From contig CABYKN010000005.1 of NCBI GenBank assembly GCA_902519695.1, forward strand, positions 1-46,091: a stretch of 46,091 nucleotides of DNA, written 5' to 3'. This DNA comes from an uncultured Pelagibacteraceae bacterium. Its GTDB lineage: Bacteria; Pseudomonadota; Alphaproteobacteria; Pelagibacterales; Pelagibacteraceae. Both the position numbers and the translations under genes were made by a program. This document shows, piece after piece, positions 9,538 to 18,395 of this stretch. The number at the start of each line of letters is the position of its first letter. Within the stretch, counting starts at the first letter, position 1. The notes below the pieces were generated by a model. That model was given only the letters and a program-made list of their open reading frames with translations, made no database searches and was not told where the DNA came from.

Positions 9538-9576
9538 TCATATTTTTTATTTTGGAAAAAACAAAATAAAATATGA
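9538..9576. other. AT-rich hairpin between rplI and dnaB
   Basis: The arms TCATATTTTTTATTTTG (9538-9554) and CAAAATAAAATATGA (9562-9576) pair over 15 bp with a two-T bulge and a 7-nt loop. It is the longest inverted repeat I found in an intergenic region. It could be an mRNA-processing or attenuation structure separating ribosomal-protein and helicase expression; there is no G-C stem or adjacent U tract typical of a terminator. Confidence 0.55.
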
Positions 9577-9597
9577 CTTGGGGAAAAAAATGTATAA

Positions 9598-10056
9598 TTA
9601 AATATTTTCTTCTTGAGGAATAACTTTGATTTTAATTTTAGACTGAATTTCAGAATGAAGATTTAAGATAACATTAAATGATCCCAGAGATTTTATTTCT
9701 TGAACAGGTTGTATCATTGATGGGTTAATATCCACATCTTCTATCTCTTTTAATATTTTTGATATTTCAGTAGGTTTGACAGATCCATACAATTCTTTGT
9801 TTTCAGTACTCAATTTTTTAATTATGTACTCCTTATCACGCAGCTTTTCATCAATATCTTTAGATGAGTTTTTTTTATCTTGATCTTTTTTATTTAACTC
9901 GGTTTTTATTTTTTCTACTTCTTTAATATTTTCTTTAGATGCAAAAAGAGCTTTTTTCTGTGATATCAGAAAGTTTCTCGCAAACCCTCTTTTAACATCA
10001 ATAACATCACCTATTGATCCTACTTTTCTAACATTTTCTAGTAATATTACTTTCAT
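9598..10056 (-). CDS. rplI: Large ribosomal subunit protein bL9
   Basis: A 152-residue ribosomal protein of the 50S subunit near the L1 stalk. The N-terminal 23S-binding domain has MKVILLENVRKVGSIGDVI and VKRGFARNFLI, the family signature. It is followed by the long charged connecting helix (about residues 42-75) and a C-terminal domain ending in IKIKVIPQEE. The length matches the family. It begins 2 nt after rpsR stops, in the rpsF-rpsR-rplI operon. Confidence 0.97.
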   Translation of the reverse strand: MKVILLENVRKVGSIGDVIDVKRGFARNFLISQKKALFASKENIKEVEKIKTELNKKDQDKKNSSKDIDEKLRDKEYIIKKLSTENKELYGSVKPTEISKILKEIEDVDINPSMIQPVQEIKSLGSFNVILNLHSEIQSKIKIKVIPQEENI

Positions 10057-10058
10057 AA

Positions 10059-10328
10059 TTATATTAGTGCTAAATTCCTCGCTCTTTTAATAGATAAAGA
10101 TAAGTCTCTTTGTTTTTTTTGGCTCACCGATGTAATTCTTGAGGGTAATATTTTTCCATTTTCCGAAATATATCTTTTTAATAGTTTAATGTTTTTATAA
10201 TCAACTACTGGAGCTCCCTTTCCAGAAAGAGGACATTTTTTTTTAAATTTATATTTCTGGTTTTGAAAGACACTTAATTTCGAAAAATTATTTTGATTAG
10301 TTTTTTTTTTTATGTTTCTTCTTTTCAT
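10059..10328 (-). CDS. rpsR: Small ribosomal subunit protein bS18
   Basis: An 89-residue 30S platform protein that binds next to bS6. The bS18 core is clear: a CPLSGKGAP stretch, then [25 protein letters not shown] and the basic C-terminal helix [20 protein letters not shown]. Compared with the E. coli protein it has a lysine/asparagine-rich N-terminal extension ([20 protein letters not shown]). Part of that extension is coded by an 11-base A run on the coding strand (10301-10311). It sits 9 nt after rpsF and 2 nt before rplI. Confidence 0.95.
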   Translation of the reverse strand: MKRRNIKKKTNQNNFSKLSVFQNQKYKFKKKCPLSGKGAPVVDYKNIKLLKRYISENGKILPSRITSVSQKKQRDLSLSIKRARNLALI

Positions 10329-10337
10329 AATTATTTA

Positions 10338-10679
10338 TTATTTCTTTATTGTATCTTCACTATTTTTTTTAAAATAATCTGTTTCAAGATCTAATTTTTT
10401 TACTTTTACAGTTAAAAACCGCAGTAAATTTTTGTCAATCTTTTCTGATTTTTCTAGTTCTTGTATTGTTTTACCACTCCCCTCCAATTTAAAGTGAAGA
10501 TAGTTTCCTTTTTTATTTTTTTTAATTAAGTAAGATAAATGCATCAAACCCCAACTTTCAACTTTTAGAATATTTCCTTGATTATTTTCAATGATCTTAG
10601 AATATTTTTCTTGAAGTTGTTTGATTTGACTAGGAGATGTGTCCTGTCTTGCTATTAATGTATGTTCGTAGTAGTTCAT
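10338..10679 (-). CDS. rpsF: Small ribosomal subunit protein bS6
   Basis: A 113-residue 30S protein, partner of bS18. It shows the typical start MNYYEHTLIARQD, the middle WGLMHLSYLIKKNKKGNYLHF and the end LLRFLTVKV followed by a short charged tail. It is the first gene of the rpsF-rpsR-rplI-dnaB series and is divergent from fabD across 83 nt. E. coli-type bS6 often has an acidic or glutamylated tail; here the tail is short and mixed in charge. Confidence 0.96.
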   Translation of the reverse strand: MNYYEHTLIARQDTSPSQIKQLQEKYSKIIENNQGNILKVESWGLMHLSYLIKKNKKGNYLHFKLEGSGKTIQELEKSEKIDKNLLRFLTVKVKKLDLETDYFKKNSEDTIKK

Positions 10680-10701
10680 ATTATTTTATAGAAAAAGTGA
10701 C

Positions 10702-10738
10702 GATATACTATTATAAATTTTTAATTACAATATAAAAA
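10702..10738 (-). promoter_or_regulatory. Candidate promoter for rpsF operon
   Basis: In the 83-nt gap between divergent rpsF and fabD, the minus strand reads a perfect TATAAT at 10715-10710 with a weak -35 (TTTTTA) 17 nt upstream. A second possibility is TTGTAA (10730-10725), 17 nt, TATATC (10707-10702). The region is so AT-rich that matches arise easily by chance, so this is tentative. Confidence 0.35.
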
Positions 10739-10762
10739 AACACTTTATTTATTAACATTTTT

Positions 10763-11692
10763 ATGTTTTCAATTATATTTCCTGGCCAAGGTTCTCAAAT
10801 TGTAGGTATGGCCAAAGATTTTTATGATAATTTTAATTATGTTAAAAATTATTTTTTTATAGCAGATGAAATTCTACAAAAGAAAATAAGTAAAATAATA
10901 CTTGAGGGACCACAGGAATATCTTGATAAAACAGAAAACACACAAGCAGCGATTTTCTTAGTAAGTTATTCTATATTTAAAGTAATTCAAAAAGAGACAA
11001 ATTTTAATACTAATGATGCAAAGTTTTTTGCAGGCCATTCACTTGGTGAATATTCTGCATTATGCTGTTCAGGAGCAATAGATTTTGATCAAACGATAGA
11101 TTTGTTGAGACATAGAGGTAAAGCAATGCAAGAGGCAGTTCCAATAGGTGTGGGAGGTATGATCGCAATATTAGGAAAACAATTTGAAGAAATAAAAATA
11201 TTAATTCAAGAAGAATTTAGTAAATTAAATTGTTATATTGCAAATGATAATTCAGTGGGTCAAATAGTAGTAAGTGGAAAAATTTCCTCTCTAGAAAAGT
11301 TAGGGAATGAATTAGAAAAAAAAAAAATAAAATTTGTTAAACTCCCTGTTAGCGCCCCTTTTCATAGTCCTTTAATGGGAAAAGCAACAGAGATTATGAG
11401 AGAAAAAATTTCAAAAGCTAACTTTAAAGACCCACTTGTTGATATTATTTCGAATGTTACTGCAAAATCTGTAAATGATTCTGAAAATATTAAAAAATTA
11501 TTAATAGAACAAATAGAGAAACCTGTAAGATGGAGAGAAAGCGTAATAAATATGATAGATTTAGGTGTTGATAGTTTTGTTGAAATGGGTCCAGGGAAGG
11601 TTCTATCTGGTTTAATTAAAAGAATTAATAGAAATGTTAAATTGAATCAGATAAATAATTTATTAGATATACAAGATTTAAAAAATGATTGA
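10763..11692 (+). CDS. fabD: Malonyl-CoA:ACP transacylase
   Basis: This enzyme transfers malonyl from CoA to acyl carrier protein and so feeds fatty-acid elongation. The 309-residue protein begins IIFPGQGSQ. It has the nucleophile elbow GHSLGEYSAL (Ser93), the catalytic His in VSAPFHSPLM, and a conserved end region VEMGPGKVLSGLIKRI. The length is standard. It is the first gene of a plus-strand fabD-fabG-acpP-gmk run and overlaps fabG by 8 nt. No strong Shine-Dalgarno is visible. The malonyl-CoA would come from acetyl-CoA carboxylase, of which accB and accC lie at 29-31 kb. Confidence 0.97.
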   Translation: MFSIIFPGQGSQIVGMAKDFYDNFNYVKNYFFIADEILQKKISKIILEGPQEYLDKTENTQAAIFLVSYSIFKVIQKETNFNTNDAKFFAGHSLGEYSALCCSGAIDFDQTIDLLRHRGKAMQEAVPIGVGGMIAILGKQFEEIKILIQEEFSKLNCYIANDNSVGQIVVSGKISSLEKLGNELEKKKIKFVKLPVSAPFHSPLMGKATEIMREKISKANFKDPLVDIISNVTAKSVNDSENIKKLLIEQIEKPVRWRESVINMIDLGVDSFVEMGPGKVLSGLIKRINRNVKLNQINNLLDIQDLKND

Positions 11693-12422
11693 TTTATCAA
11701 ATTTAAATATCATATTAACTGGCGCTACAGGAGCAATAGGTGGTGAAATATTAAATAAACTTTATAAGTGTAATTCTAAAATTATTGCTACAGGCTCTAA
11801 TCAAGAAAAATTAAATAAAATTAAAGATAAATATAAAAATATAATCGTTAAAAGGATGGATATTTCGGACCACTCAAAGATAGAGAGCTTCATAGAGGAA
11901 TGTAACGAATTATTTCAAAATAAAATTGATATCCTCATAAATAATGCTGGCATAACTAGAGACAATTTAACAATAAGAATGAAAGACGAAGAATGGAATG
12001 ATGTAATAAACTTAAATCTGACATCAACTTTTATGCTTAGTAAAAATGCAATAAAAAAAATGCTTAAAAATAAAAATGGAAAAATAATTAATATTTCATC
12101 AGTGGTTGGTCATACGGGTAACATAGGTCAATCAAACTATGCTGCATCTAAAGCTGGAATGATTGGGATGTCAAAAAGTTTAGCTCAAGAATATGGAAAA
12201 AAAAATATTAAAATAAACTGTATTTCCCCAGGATATATAAAATCAGAAATGACTGATAAAATTAGTGAAGATTTTAAAAAAAATCTTGAAAAAAAAATTT
12301 CTTTAGAAAGATTTGGTATGCCAGAAGATGTGGCTAATGTTGTAGTTTTTCTTGTATCGGGACTCTCTGATTACATAACAGGTGAAACAATTCATGTTAA
12401 TGGAGGCATGTATTTTAGTTGA
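11685..12422 (+). CDS. fabG: 3-oxoacyl-ACP reductase
   Basis: A short-chain dehydrogenase that reduces 3-oxoacyl-ACP with NADPH in fatty-acid elongation. The 245-residue protein has the nucleotide-binding TGATGAIGG (13-20), NNAG (87-90), and the catalytic set N111, S139 (NISSVVG), Y152 and K156 in YAASK. It ends with ITGETIHVNGGMYF, characteristic of FabG. Its ATG lies 8 nt inside fabD, and 43 nt separate its stop from acpP. Operon position between fabD and acpP makes FabG the best call among the many SDR enzymes. Confidence 0.96.
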   Translation: MIDLSNLNIILTGATGAIGGEILNKLYKCNSKIIATGSNQEKLNKIKDKYKNIIVKRMDISDHSKIESFIEECNELFQNKIDILINNAGITRDNLTIRMKDEEWNDVINLNLTSTFMLSKNAIKKMLKNKNGKIINISSVVGHTGNIGQSNYAASKAGMIGMSKSLAQEYGKKNIKINCISPGYIKSEMTDKISEDFKKNLEKKISLERFGMPEDVANVVVFLVSGLSDYITGETIHVNGGMYFS

Positions 12423-12465
12423 CAAAATTATATAAATACTTATTAACGGATTTAACAAAAAATTT

Positions 12466-12705
12466 ATGTCAGAAAATATTTCAAATAAAGTAAAAAAAAT
12501 TGTCGCTGATCATTTGGGTATTGAAGAATCTAAAGTAACAGAAGAATCAAGTTTTATAGATGATCTTGGCGCAGATAGTTTAGATACTGTTGAATTAGTT
12601 ATGGCTTTTGAAGAAGAGTTTGGTTCAGAAATTTCAGACAGCGATGCTGAAAAAATTCTAACCGTTGGTGATGCTGTTAAATTCATAGAGAATAAAGCTA
12701 ATTAA
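12466..12705 (+). CDS. acpP: Acyl carrier protein
   Basis: A small acidic carrier of 79 residues that holds growing acyl chains on a 4'-phosphopantetheine arm. The attachment serine is Ser38 in [12 protein letters not shown], followed by [22 protein letters not shown], the standard helix II-III sequence. It follows fabG. The next gene is gmk after only 12 nt, whereas most alphaproteobacteria have fabF next. Confidence 0.97.
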   Translation: MSENISNKVKKIVADHLGIEESKVTEESSFIDDLGADSLDTVELVMAFEEEFGSEISDSDAEKILTVGDAVKFIENKAN

Positions 12706-12717
12706 TTTATATTAGAA

Positions 12718-13341
12718 ATGTCCAGCTTTAAAAAAGGTGGAATATTTATTTTATCATCTCCATCAGGTGCTGGTAAAACTACACTTGTAAAAAAAATCTC
12801 GAGAAACAAAAATTTTTCAATATCAATTTCACACACTACAAGAAAACCAAGACCAAATGAAAAAAATGGAAGAGACTATTATTTTGTTAGCAAAAATTAT
12901 TTTAGAAAACTTATTAAAAGAAATGAATTTTTAGAACATGCTAAAGTTTTCGAAAATTATTATGGGTCATCAAAAAAAAAAGTTATTGAAAAACTTAAAG
13001 TAGGAAAAAATGTTATATTTGATATTGATTGGCAAGGTACACGTCAGATAAGAAATCAAAAATTAAAATATAAATTAATTACAATTTTTATTTTGCCTCC
13101 ATCAAAAAACGAATTATTGAAAAGACTAATTAAAAGAGAAAAAAAAAATATGAGAACTGTAAAAAAAAGAATGAAAGAATTTAAAAAAGACCTCTCTAAA
13201 TGGAAAGAATATGACCAAATTGTAGTTAACGACGATTTAGACAAATGTTATAAAAAAATTATTAAGATTATAAAAAATGTTGACAAAAATAAAAAAAACT
13301 TAAAATTTATTAATAAACATGTAAAAAAATTGCTAACTTAA
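12718..13341 (+). CDS. gmk: Guanylate kinase
   Basis: Phosphorylates GMP to GDP. The 207-residue protein has the P-loop [10 protein letters not shown] near the N-terminus, [20 protein letters not shown] (GMP-binding region), [13 protein letters not shown] and [11 protein letters not shown], all diagnostic. The C-terminal lid and tail are unusually rich in lysine, matching the AT bias of the window. Its end overlaps the end of convergent rsmA by 9 nt. In other alphaproteobacteria it often lies near rsmA after mltG and yicC-like genes, which are absent here. Confidence 0.96.
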   Translation: MSSFKKGGIFILSSPSGAGKTTLVKKISRNKNFSISISHTTRKPRPNEKNGRDYYFVSKNYFRKLIKRNEFLEHAKVFENYYGSSKKKVIEKLKVGKNVIFDIDWQGTRQIRNQKLKYKLITIFILPPSKNELLKRLIKREKKNMRTVKKRMKEFKKDLSKWKEYDQIVVNDDLDKCYKKIIKIIKNVDKNKKNLKFINKHVKKLLT

Positions 13342-14121
13342 TTTTTCAAAAATTTTACAAATTTCTAAATATTTATTTATTGAAAGGTTTTGTGGCCTTA
13401 AATTCATATCTAATTCTATTTTTGACGCTATATATTCGTAATTTGAAAAAAGTTGTTTCATTGGTTTTCGTATCATTTTTCTTCGTTGATTGAAAAAAAT
13501 ATTTGTAACATGCTCAAGCGTATTAGATTTTTTAAATTTTTCGATTTTTGTTTTAGGTGTAAGTGCTATTAATGAGCTCCAAACTTTTGGTTTTGGATAA
13601 AAGTTAATTGGACTTATATCAAATATTTTTTTACTATGCATTTTCCATGAAGTTAAAATTGACAGTCTTCCATAATCTTTTGTATTTTGTTTAGCTACAA
13701 TTCTTTCAGCAACTTCTTTTTGAAAAATAAATACAAATTTATTACACATAGCATTTAAATCATCTAACTTTATAAATGAAATCAAGATTTTTGTAGATAT
13801 ATTGTAAGGAAGATTCCCAAAGACTTTTATTGGTTCATCAAATCTAAAATTTTTAAAAACTTTTAAAATATCTTTATTTATTACACTTACTCTATTACCA
13901 AAATTATTTTTTATCATTTTTGCTAATTCATTATCTTTTTCAACAACAATTAATTGCTTTGGATTTTTTTTTAATAATTCGTTAGTTAAATTCCCAGTAC
14001 CAGGTCCGATTTCTAATACAATGTCATTCTCTGTTATGTCTCCATATGAAACAATTTTTGACAAAATTTCTTTATTGCTCAAAAAGTTTTGACCCAAACT
14101 TTTTTTAGGTCTTTCCATCAT
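13333..14121 (-). CDS. rsmA: 16S rRNA dimethyladenosine transferase (RsmA/KsgA)
   Basis: Dimethylates the two adjacent adenines in the 3' hairpin of 16S rRNA using SAM, a late step of 30S assembly. The 262-residue protein has [11 protein letters not shown], the SAM-binding [11 protein letters not shown], the catalytic NLPYNIST and the [13 protein letters not shown] region of the C-terminal domain. Two ATGs are adjacent at 14121 and 14118. The first overlaps the pdxA stop as ATGA, the second as TGATG, so coupling is expected either way. The pdxA-rsmA linkage also occurs in E. coli. Confidence 0.96.
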   Translation of the reverse strand: MMERPKKSLGQNFLSNKEILSKIVSYGDITENDIVLEIGPGTGNLTNELLKKNPKQLIVVEKDNELAKMIKNNFGNRVSVINKDILKVFKNFRFDEPIKVFGNLPYNISTKILISFIKLDDLNAMCNKFVFIFQKEVAERIVAKQNTKDYGRLSILTSWKMHSKKIFDISPINFYPKPKVWSSLIALTPKTKIEKFKKSNTLEHVTNIFFNQRRKMIRKPMKQLFSNYEYIASKIELDMNLRPQNLSINKYLEICKIFEKLS

Positions 14122-15080
14122 TTCAACTTATTTATAAATTTCATTGCATAAAAAATTGAAGATGGATCTGAAAGATTTTTACCTAACATTTTCGAATTTG
14201 GACCGTGGTCTGGAGATATTCTTAAAAACGGTAAGCCAATTGTAATATTTATAGCATTGAAATTATATAGAGTTTTAATTGGAGTTAAAACTTGGTCATG
14301 ATACATGCCCAAAACTACATCAAATTTTTTAATGTTATCTTTTATAAAAAAAGTATCTGCTGGAAATGGACCAGAAATTATAATATTTTTTTTTTTTAAA
14401 AAATTTATAGATGGAATTATAATTTTTTCTTCCTCACTATATTTGTCGACAGTTTCGCAATGAGGATTTAAACCTAAAATAGCAAATCTAGGTTTTTTTT
14501 TTAAAGTATTATGGTAAAAGTAGTTAATTTTTAAAACATTATTAGCTAAGTTTTCTTTTGTAATATATTTTGAAACATATTTAAGGGGTATATGAGTTGT
14601 TAAGGGTGATACAGAAATGCTATTGTTATATATTAGCATTACTTCGTTCTTTGAACTAGTTTTTTTAGATAAATACTCAGTTACACCTAAAAACTTTTTT
14701 TTTAAGAAATGTTTTTTTGATATTGGACCATTAATAAGAACAGATTGATCTTTTATCGAGTTTATTAATTTCAGAGATTTTGTAAAACACTGTTCAATAT
14801 AATTATTTGATTTAATAGAAATTTTATCAAATACTTTTTTATATTTTAACTGAATATTAAATATATTAATTGAATTTGATTTTGCTTGACTTAAATTTTT
14901 TATCTCGTTTAACGTTATTGGTATTTTTAATTTTGAAAGTTGTTTTTCAAATAGTGTTTTACAGCCTATTAATATAATTTTTTTTCTAAATTTTTTTTTT
15001 TTTTTAAAATATTTACCTAATATCTCAGAAAAAGTACTGAAAGGCTCCCCTAAAACAATTATTATAAATTTAATATTCAT
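14118..15080 (-). CDS. pdxA: 4-hydroxythreonine-4-phosphate dehydrogenase
   Basis: Oxidises 4-phosphohydroxy-L-threonine in the DXP-dependent pyridoxal phosphate pathway. The 320-residue protein has the three metal-binding histidines in context: H163 (TTHIPL), H261 (GMYHDQ) and H292 (SPDHG), plus NGPISKKH. The usual glycine-rich NPHAGE stretch is altered to NPHCETVDKYSEEE, so this copy is divergent but keeps the key residues. Residues 26-30 are five lysines coded by 15 consecutive A on the coding strand (14991-15005). The start lies 11 nt inside surA and the end overlaps rsmA, so surA-pdxA-rsmA reads as one unit. Confidence 0.93.
   Translation of the reverse strand: MNIKFIIIVLGEPFSTFSEILGKYFKKKKKFRKKIILIGCKTLFEKQLSKLKIPITLNEIKNLSQAKSNSINIFNIQLKYKKVFDKISIKSNNYIEQCFTKSLKLINSIKDQSVLINGPISKKHFLKKKFLGVTEYLSKKTSSKNEVMLIYNNSISVSPLTTHIPLKYVSKYITKENLANNVLKINYFYHNTLKKKPRFAILGLNPHCETVDKYSEEEKIIIPSINFLKKKNIIISGPFPADTFFIKDNIKKFDVVLGMYHDQVLTPIKTLYNFNAINITIGLPFLRISPDHGPNSKMLGKNLSDPSSIFYAMKFINKLK
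14991..15005 (-). repeat. 15-base homopolymer inside pdxA
   Basis: Fifteen T on the plus strand (A15 on the coding strand) encode Lys26-Lys30 of PdxA. The reading frame on both sides is intact, so the length as given is consistent with a working gene. Runs of this size are prone to polymerase slippage and sequencing error. Confidence 0.9.
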
Positions 15081-15996
15081 TAATAACAGTGTTTTGCTTT
15101 ATTTTTTTATAAAATAAAAGCGAAAATTGGTTAAGCTGTTTATTTCTTTCAAAATTTATTAATTCTTTTAATTCATCGTCAAAACTCAAAATTTGTTTCA
15201 TCTCTTTTTTTTGATTAATTTTCAATATTAAATATCCGTTTGGATATTTTATTGGTTTGGTAAATTCACCTTTCTTCTTAACTTTTAAAATATTATTTAA
15301 TTTTTTAGATAATAAAGTTTCTTTTACCCATCCTATCTCTCCCCCTCTTATTGAACTATTTGAGATACTGTACTTTGCAGCTGCATCATTAAAATTATTT
15401 TTATCTATATATTCAAGTATCTCTTTATATTTATTCGTTAAAGCTTCATTATTTTGTACCTCAAATAAGATTTCATAAAGTAAATATTCATATTTTTTAT
15501 TGTTTGATATTTTGACCTTCAATTCTTTCTTGAGTTTATCTTTATCAATCCTAACCATTGAATTGTATTTCCTGAAGATAAAATCATTCCATAAACTTTC
15601 GTACTTCATTTTTTCCATGATTTTGCTATATTTTAGATTATTTTTATTTATCAAATTTCTTAGCTCATCTTCATTTTTAACATTTTTGAAATTTAATAGA
15701 TTTTTTTTTAATTTTTTATCCAGTTTTATTTTTTCAATATCTTTATATATTTTTTTAAGCTCTTCTCTCTTTATAATTTCTCTAATGAGTGAATTTTCAG
15801 AAATTTTTTCTATTTCTTTTTTTGATAGTTTGTTAATGCCAGGTCTTAAAAATATTAAATAATTTTGTTCATTTAATATGTCAATATTTGTTATAATATT
15901 TTCTCCAATTTTATATTTAATTTCTATATTCGCTTGAGAAAGATTTGAATAAATTAAAATTGATAAAATATATAAAATTATTTTAAGTTTTCTCAT
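15070..15996 (-). CDS. surA: Periplasmic chaperone / peptidyl-prolyl isomerase SurA
   Basis: A periplasmic chaperone that helps outer-membrane proteins fold. The 308-residue protein has a signal peptide (hydrophobic residues 5-17, likely cleavage after SQA near 22). A SurA N-terminal helical domain follows, and one parvulin-type PPIC domain (about residues 165-265) with RGGEIGWV and PNGYLILKI. E. coli SurA has two parvulin domains and about 430 residues; a single domain is common in alphaproteobacteria. It lies between lptD (5 nt gap) and pdxA (11 nt overlap), the usual alphaproteobacterial and gammaproteobacterial neighbourhood, which supports the name given weak sequence conservation. Confidence 0.87.
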   Translation of the reverse strand: MRKLKIILYILSILIYSNLSQANIEIKYKIGENIITNIDILNEQNYLIFLRPGINKLSKKEIEKISENSLIREIIKREELKKIYKDIEKIKLDKKLKKNLLNFKNVKNEDELRNLINKNNLKYSKIMEKMKYESLWNDFIFRKYNSMVRIDKDKLKKELKVKISNNKKYEYLLYEILFEVQNNEALTNKYKEILEYIDKNNFNDAAAKYSISNSSIRGGEIGWVKETLLSKKLNNILKVKKKGEFTKPIKYPNGYLILKINQKKEMKQILSFDDELKELINFERNKQLNQFSLLFYKKIKQNTVINEY

Positions 15997-16001
15997 ATAA
16001 A

Positions 16002-18395
16002 TTAATTCTTATTAAAGTTACTAATGTTTTGAACGCCTAATTCTGTAAATGGTATTATCTTTATCAAAAACGATAAACTCTGATTTGGCTCTAAATTTCC
16101 GTCTCGGTAAAACGATTTATTATAATTAAGATCTATTGATAGACAGTCAGTTTGATAAGTATAAATTAGATCATAATACTGTGTAAAATCTTCTTTTAGA
16201 TTTTTTGTTATCTCAAAACTCAATTTATTTTCATTATCAATATTAAATTCACTTTTGTTCTTAAGATTTTCCTTATTTCCAATATCATTATCCTCTGAAT
16301 AATATGAGAAATTTGTCATAAAATTTTCTAAACCAAATTCAATATTTAATTCCTCCATATTTGAATATTTTAAGTCTCTGTCATATGAAAAAAAATAACC
16401 TAAATTTGTCTTATCGCTTAAGTTATAATTTAAGTTGCCAAAGACATCTGATCTAGTTTTATTAAGTTTTGATTTAAATGGTAAATTATTATTCTCTTCA
16501 AGTTTAAGAACATTGGCAATTTTAAAATCTATACTTTTGGAACTGTAATTTTCATCTCTATTGAATTCTAAACCTACACTTGCTGAAGTTCCACCCTCCA
16601 CCTCATGAACATTTCCAATTCTATTTAGATCAAATACACTATTGTAATTAAGCAAAATATCTTTAGCTGATAAGTTACTATTACCATTCGGACTATATCT
16701 TAAAGACAAAATAGGTTTTAGATAATTAGTAAATTTGGCTGTCTTTTTTTGTAAAGGTAAACTGGTATCTACTTTAACGGTGCCATACAAATCATAATTT
16801 GAATTTTCTTCAAAGTTATTAGAGTTAGTAGAATAACTGTTAGTATTTTTTAATAAAATATTATAATTTGTTAAAATACCTATATCGTTTATATAGTCAT
16901 TTGACTTGAAGAGGAAGTCATTAGTCACAACTGCTTCTGTGATATTTGTATCATAATTTTTATTATATCCGAATGTATCAAAAATAAATTTTCCATTATA
17001 GCTCTCGGGAATTTCAATATATTTTTTGTAATCGAAATCTGGAAAAATATATTGATACCTGTCATGATTATTTCTTGATAAATCTTCTATAACTTTAAAA
17101 GATGTATTTAATCTAGAGTCTGAAAAATCTATATTAAAATCGAAATTTGAAGTTAATATATTATCATCATTTATTAAAGATGATGTTTTTTTTAAGTTGT
17201 GATTTTTAAAATAATTATCTCCTTTTATATTTTGAAGATTTATTTCATAATTTTTATTCTCATCAAAACTACCTATTTGATTGTAATATAAATGACCTTT
17301 AGTTCCAGCTTTGCCGACTAAAAAACTAAAATCACTTATGACATTTGAGTTTTTTAGTGCTTGTCTATACTCATTTTGAAGTAAAAAACTTTTATCAACA
17401 TAATATCTTGGATTAAAAGTTATATCCTTATCAAAATCGATAATTTTAAAATAAGGTATATTAATAGAATTTCCAAGGCTTTTAGAGCTGTTATACGATG
17501 GAGTTAAAAATCCTGATTTTCTTTTTACGGTTGGATCTGGGTGATTAAAATAAGGTAAATAAAAAACTTTGTAATCAAATATTTTTAACCACGTATCTTT
17601 ATACTCAAATAACTTACCCTTTTTATCATGAGTAAATTTATTAGTATTAACTTCCCATCCACGACAATTTTTATTAATAATATTGCATGTGCTAAAAACA
17701 GCTTTATACACGTTTAATTCATTATCATTTGAATAAATACTTCTACCTTTTAATAAGGGTTCATTATCAGAATTTCCAAAATAGGATTTTTCAAATTCTA
17801 TTTTAATTTCTTTTCCAGCAATTTCGTTATTATTTAAATTTAAAATTAAATCTTCAAATATGTATTTATTATCATTTTTATCTAAAATCAGAGTTTTTTT
17901 CGATTTTATAATATTATTTTTAATGTCAAATAAAAAATCTTCCTTTAATTTGATAATATTTCTCTCTTTATCTTCTATAATTGTATCTTCTACACTGTAA
18001 ATTTTATTAGATGATCTCTCAAAATAAATATTTTTACTTTCTATTGTGTAATCTTTTTTTAAAAATAATTTGGTTTTACCTTCACTATATATAAGATCGT
18101 TTTTGAGATCGTAATTAATTTTGTTACCTTTTATTGTTGTATCTGTACTAAGATCTTGAAATAATACATTATCTTCGAATATTATATAGTTTTTACCTTT
18201 ATCGTAATTAACTTTACCTGATTTTATTTTTATATTTTTCTCGGGTATATCTATTTTTGCATTATTTGTGATAATTTTATTGCCATCATTTTTAAGATCT
18301 AAACTTGAAGACTCAATAATCACATCATATGAAAATGAGTTTGAGATATATAAAAAAATTGTTATTAAATTTATTAAAAAAATATTAATTTTCAT
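16002..18395 (-). CDS. lptD: LPS-assembly protein LptD (OstA/Imp)
   Basis: The outer-membrane beta-barrel that inserts lipopolysaccharide into the outer leaflet. The 797-residue protein has a signal peptide (about residues 1-22) and an N-terminal OstA-type beta-jellyroll (about 25-200) with repeats such as GKVNYDKGKNYIIFEDNV and GNKINYDLKNDLIY. A long region of alternating beta-strands typical of the barrel follows, including WLKIFDYKVFYLPYFNHPDP and KRKSGFLTPSY, the conserved LptD entry. Cysteines at CNIINKNC lie just before this, as in other LptD. It overlaps lptG by 11 nt and precedes surA by 5 nt. Its presence implies an LPS outer membrane. Confidence 0.94.
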   Translation of the reverse strand: MKINIFLINLITIFLYISNSFSYDVIIESSSLDLKNDGNKIITNNAKIDIPEKNIKIKSGKVNYDKGKNYIIFEDNVLFQDLSTDTTIKGNKINYDLKNDLIYSEGKTKLFLKKDYTIESKNIYFERSSNKIYSVEDTIIEDKERNIIKLKEDFLFDIKNNIIKSKKTLILDKNDNKYIFEDLILNLNNNEIAGKEIKIEFEKSYFGNSDNEPLLKGRSIYSNDNELNVYKAVFSTCNIINKNCRGWEVNTNKFTHDKKGKLFEYKDTWLKIFDYKVFYLPYFNHPDPTVKRKSGFLTPSYNSSKSLGNSINIPYFKIIDFDKDITFNPRYYVDKSFLLQNEYRQALKNSNVISDFSFLVGKAGTKGHLYYNQIGSFDENKNYEINLQNIKGDNYFKNHNLKKTSSLINDDNILTSNFDFNIDFSDSRLNTSFKVIEDLSRNNHDRYQYIFPDFDYKKYIEIPESYNGKFIFDTFGYNKNYDTNITEAVVTNDFLFKSNDYINDIGILTNYNILLKNTNSYSTNSNNFEENSNYDLYGTVKVDTSLPLQKKTAKFTNYLKPILSLRYSPNGNSNLSAKDILLNYNSVFDLNRIGNVHEVEGGTSASVGLEFNRDENYSSKSIDFKIANVLKLEENNNLPFKSKLNKTRSDVFGNLNYNLSDKTNLGYFFSYDRDLKYSNMEELNIEFGLENFMTNFSYYSEDNDIGNKENLKNKSEFNIDNENKLSFEITKNLKEDFTQYYDLIYTYQTDCLSIDLNYNKSFYRDGNLEPNQSLSFLIKIIPFTELGVQNISNFNKN

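Noticed and set aside
10680..10762. Riboswitch or ribosomal-protein leader upstream of rpsF
   Set aside because: Only 83 nt of AT-rich sequence with no convincing stem structure; nothing beyond a tentative promoter can be supported.
15500..15862. Plus-strand open frame of 120 codons opposite surA
   Set aside because: A Phe/Leu/Ser-rich shadow of a lysine-rich gene on the other strand; no motif and no start context.
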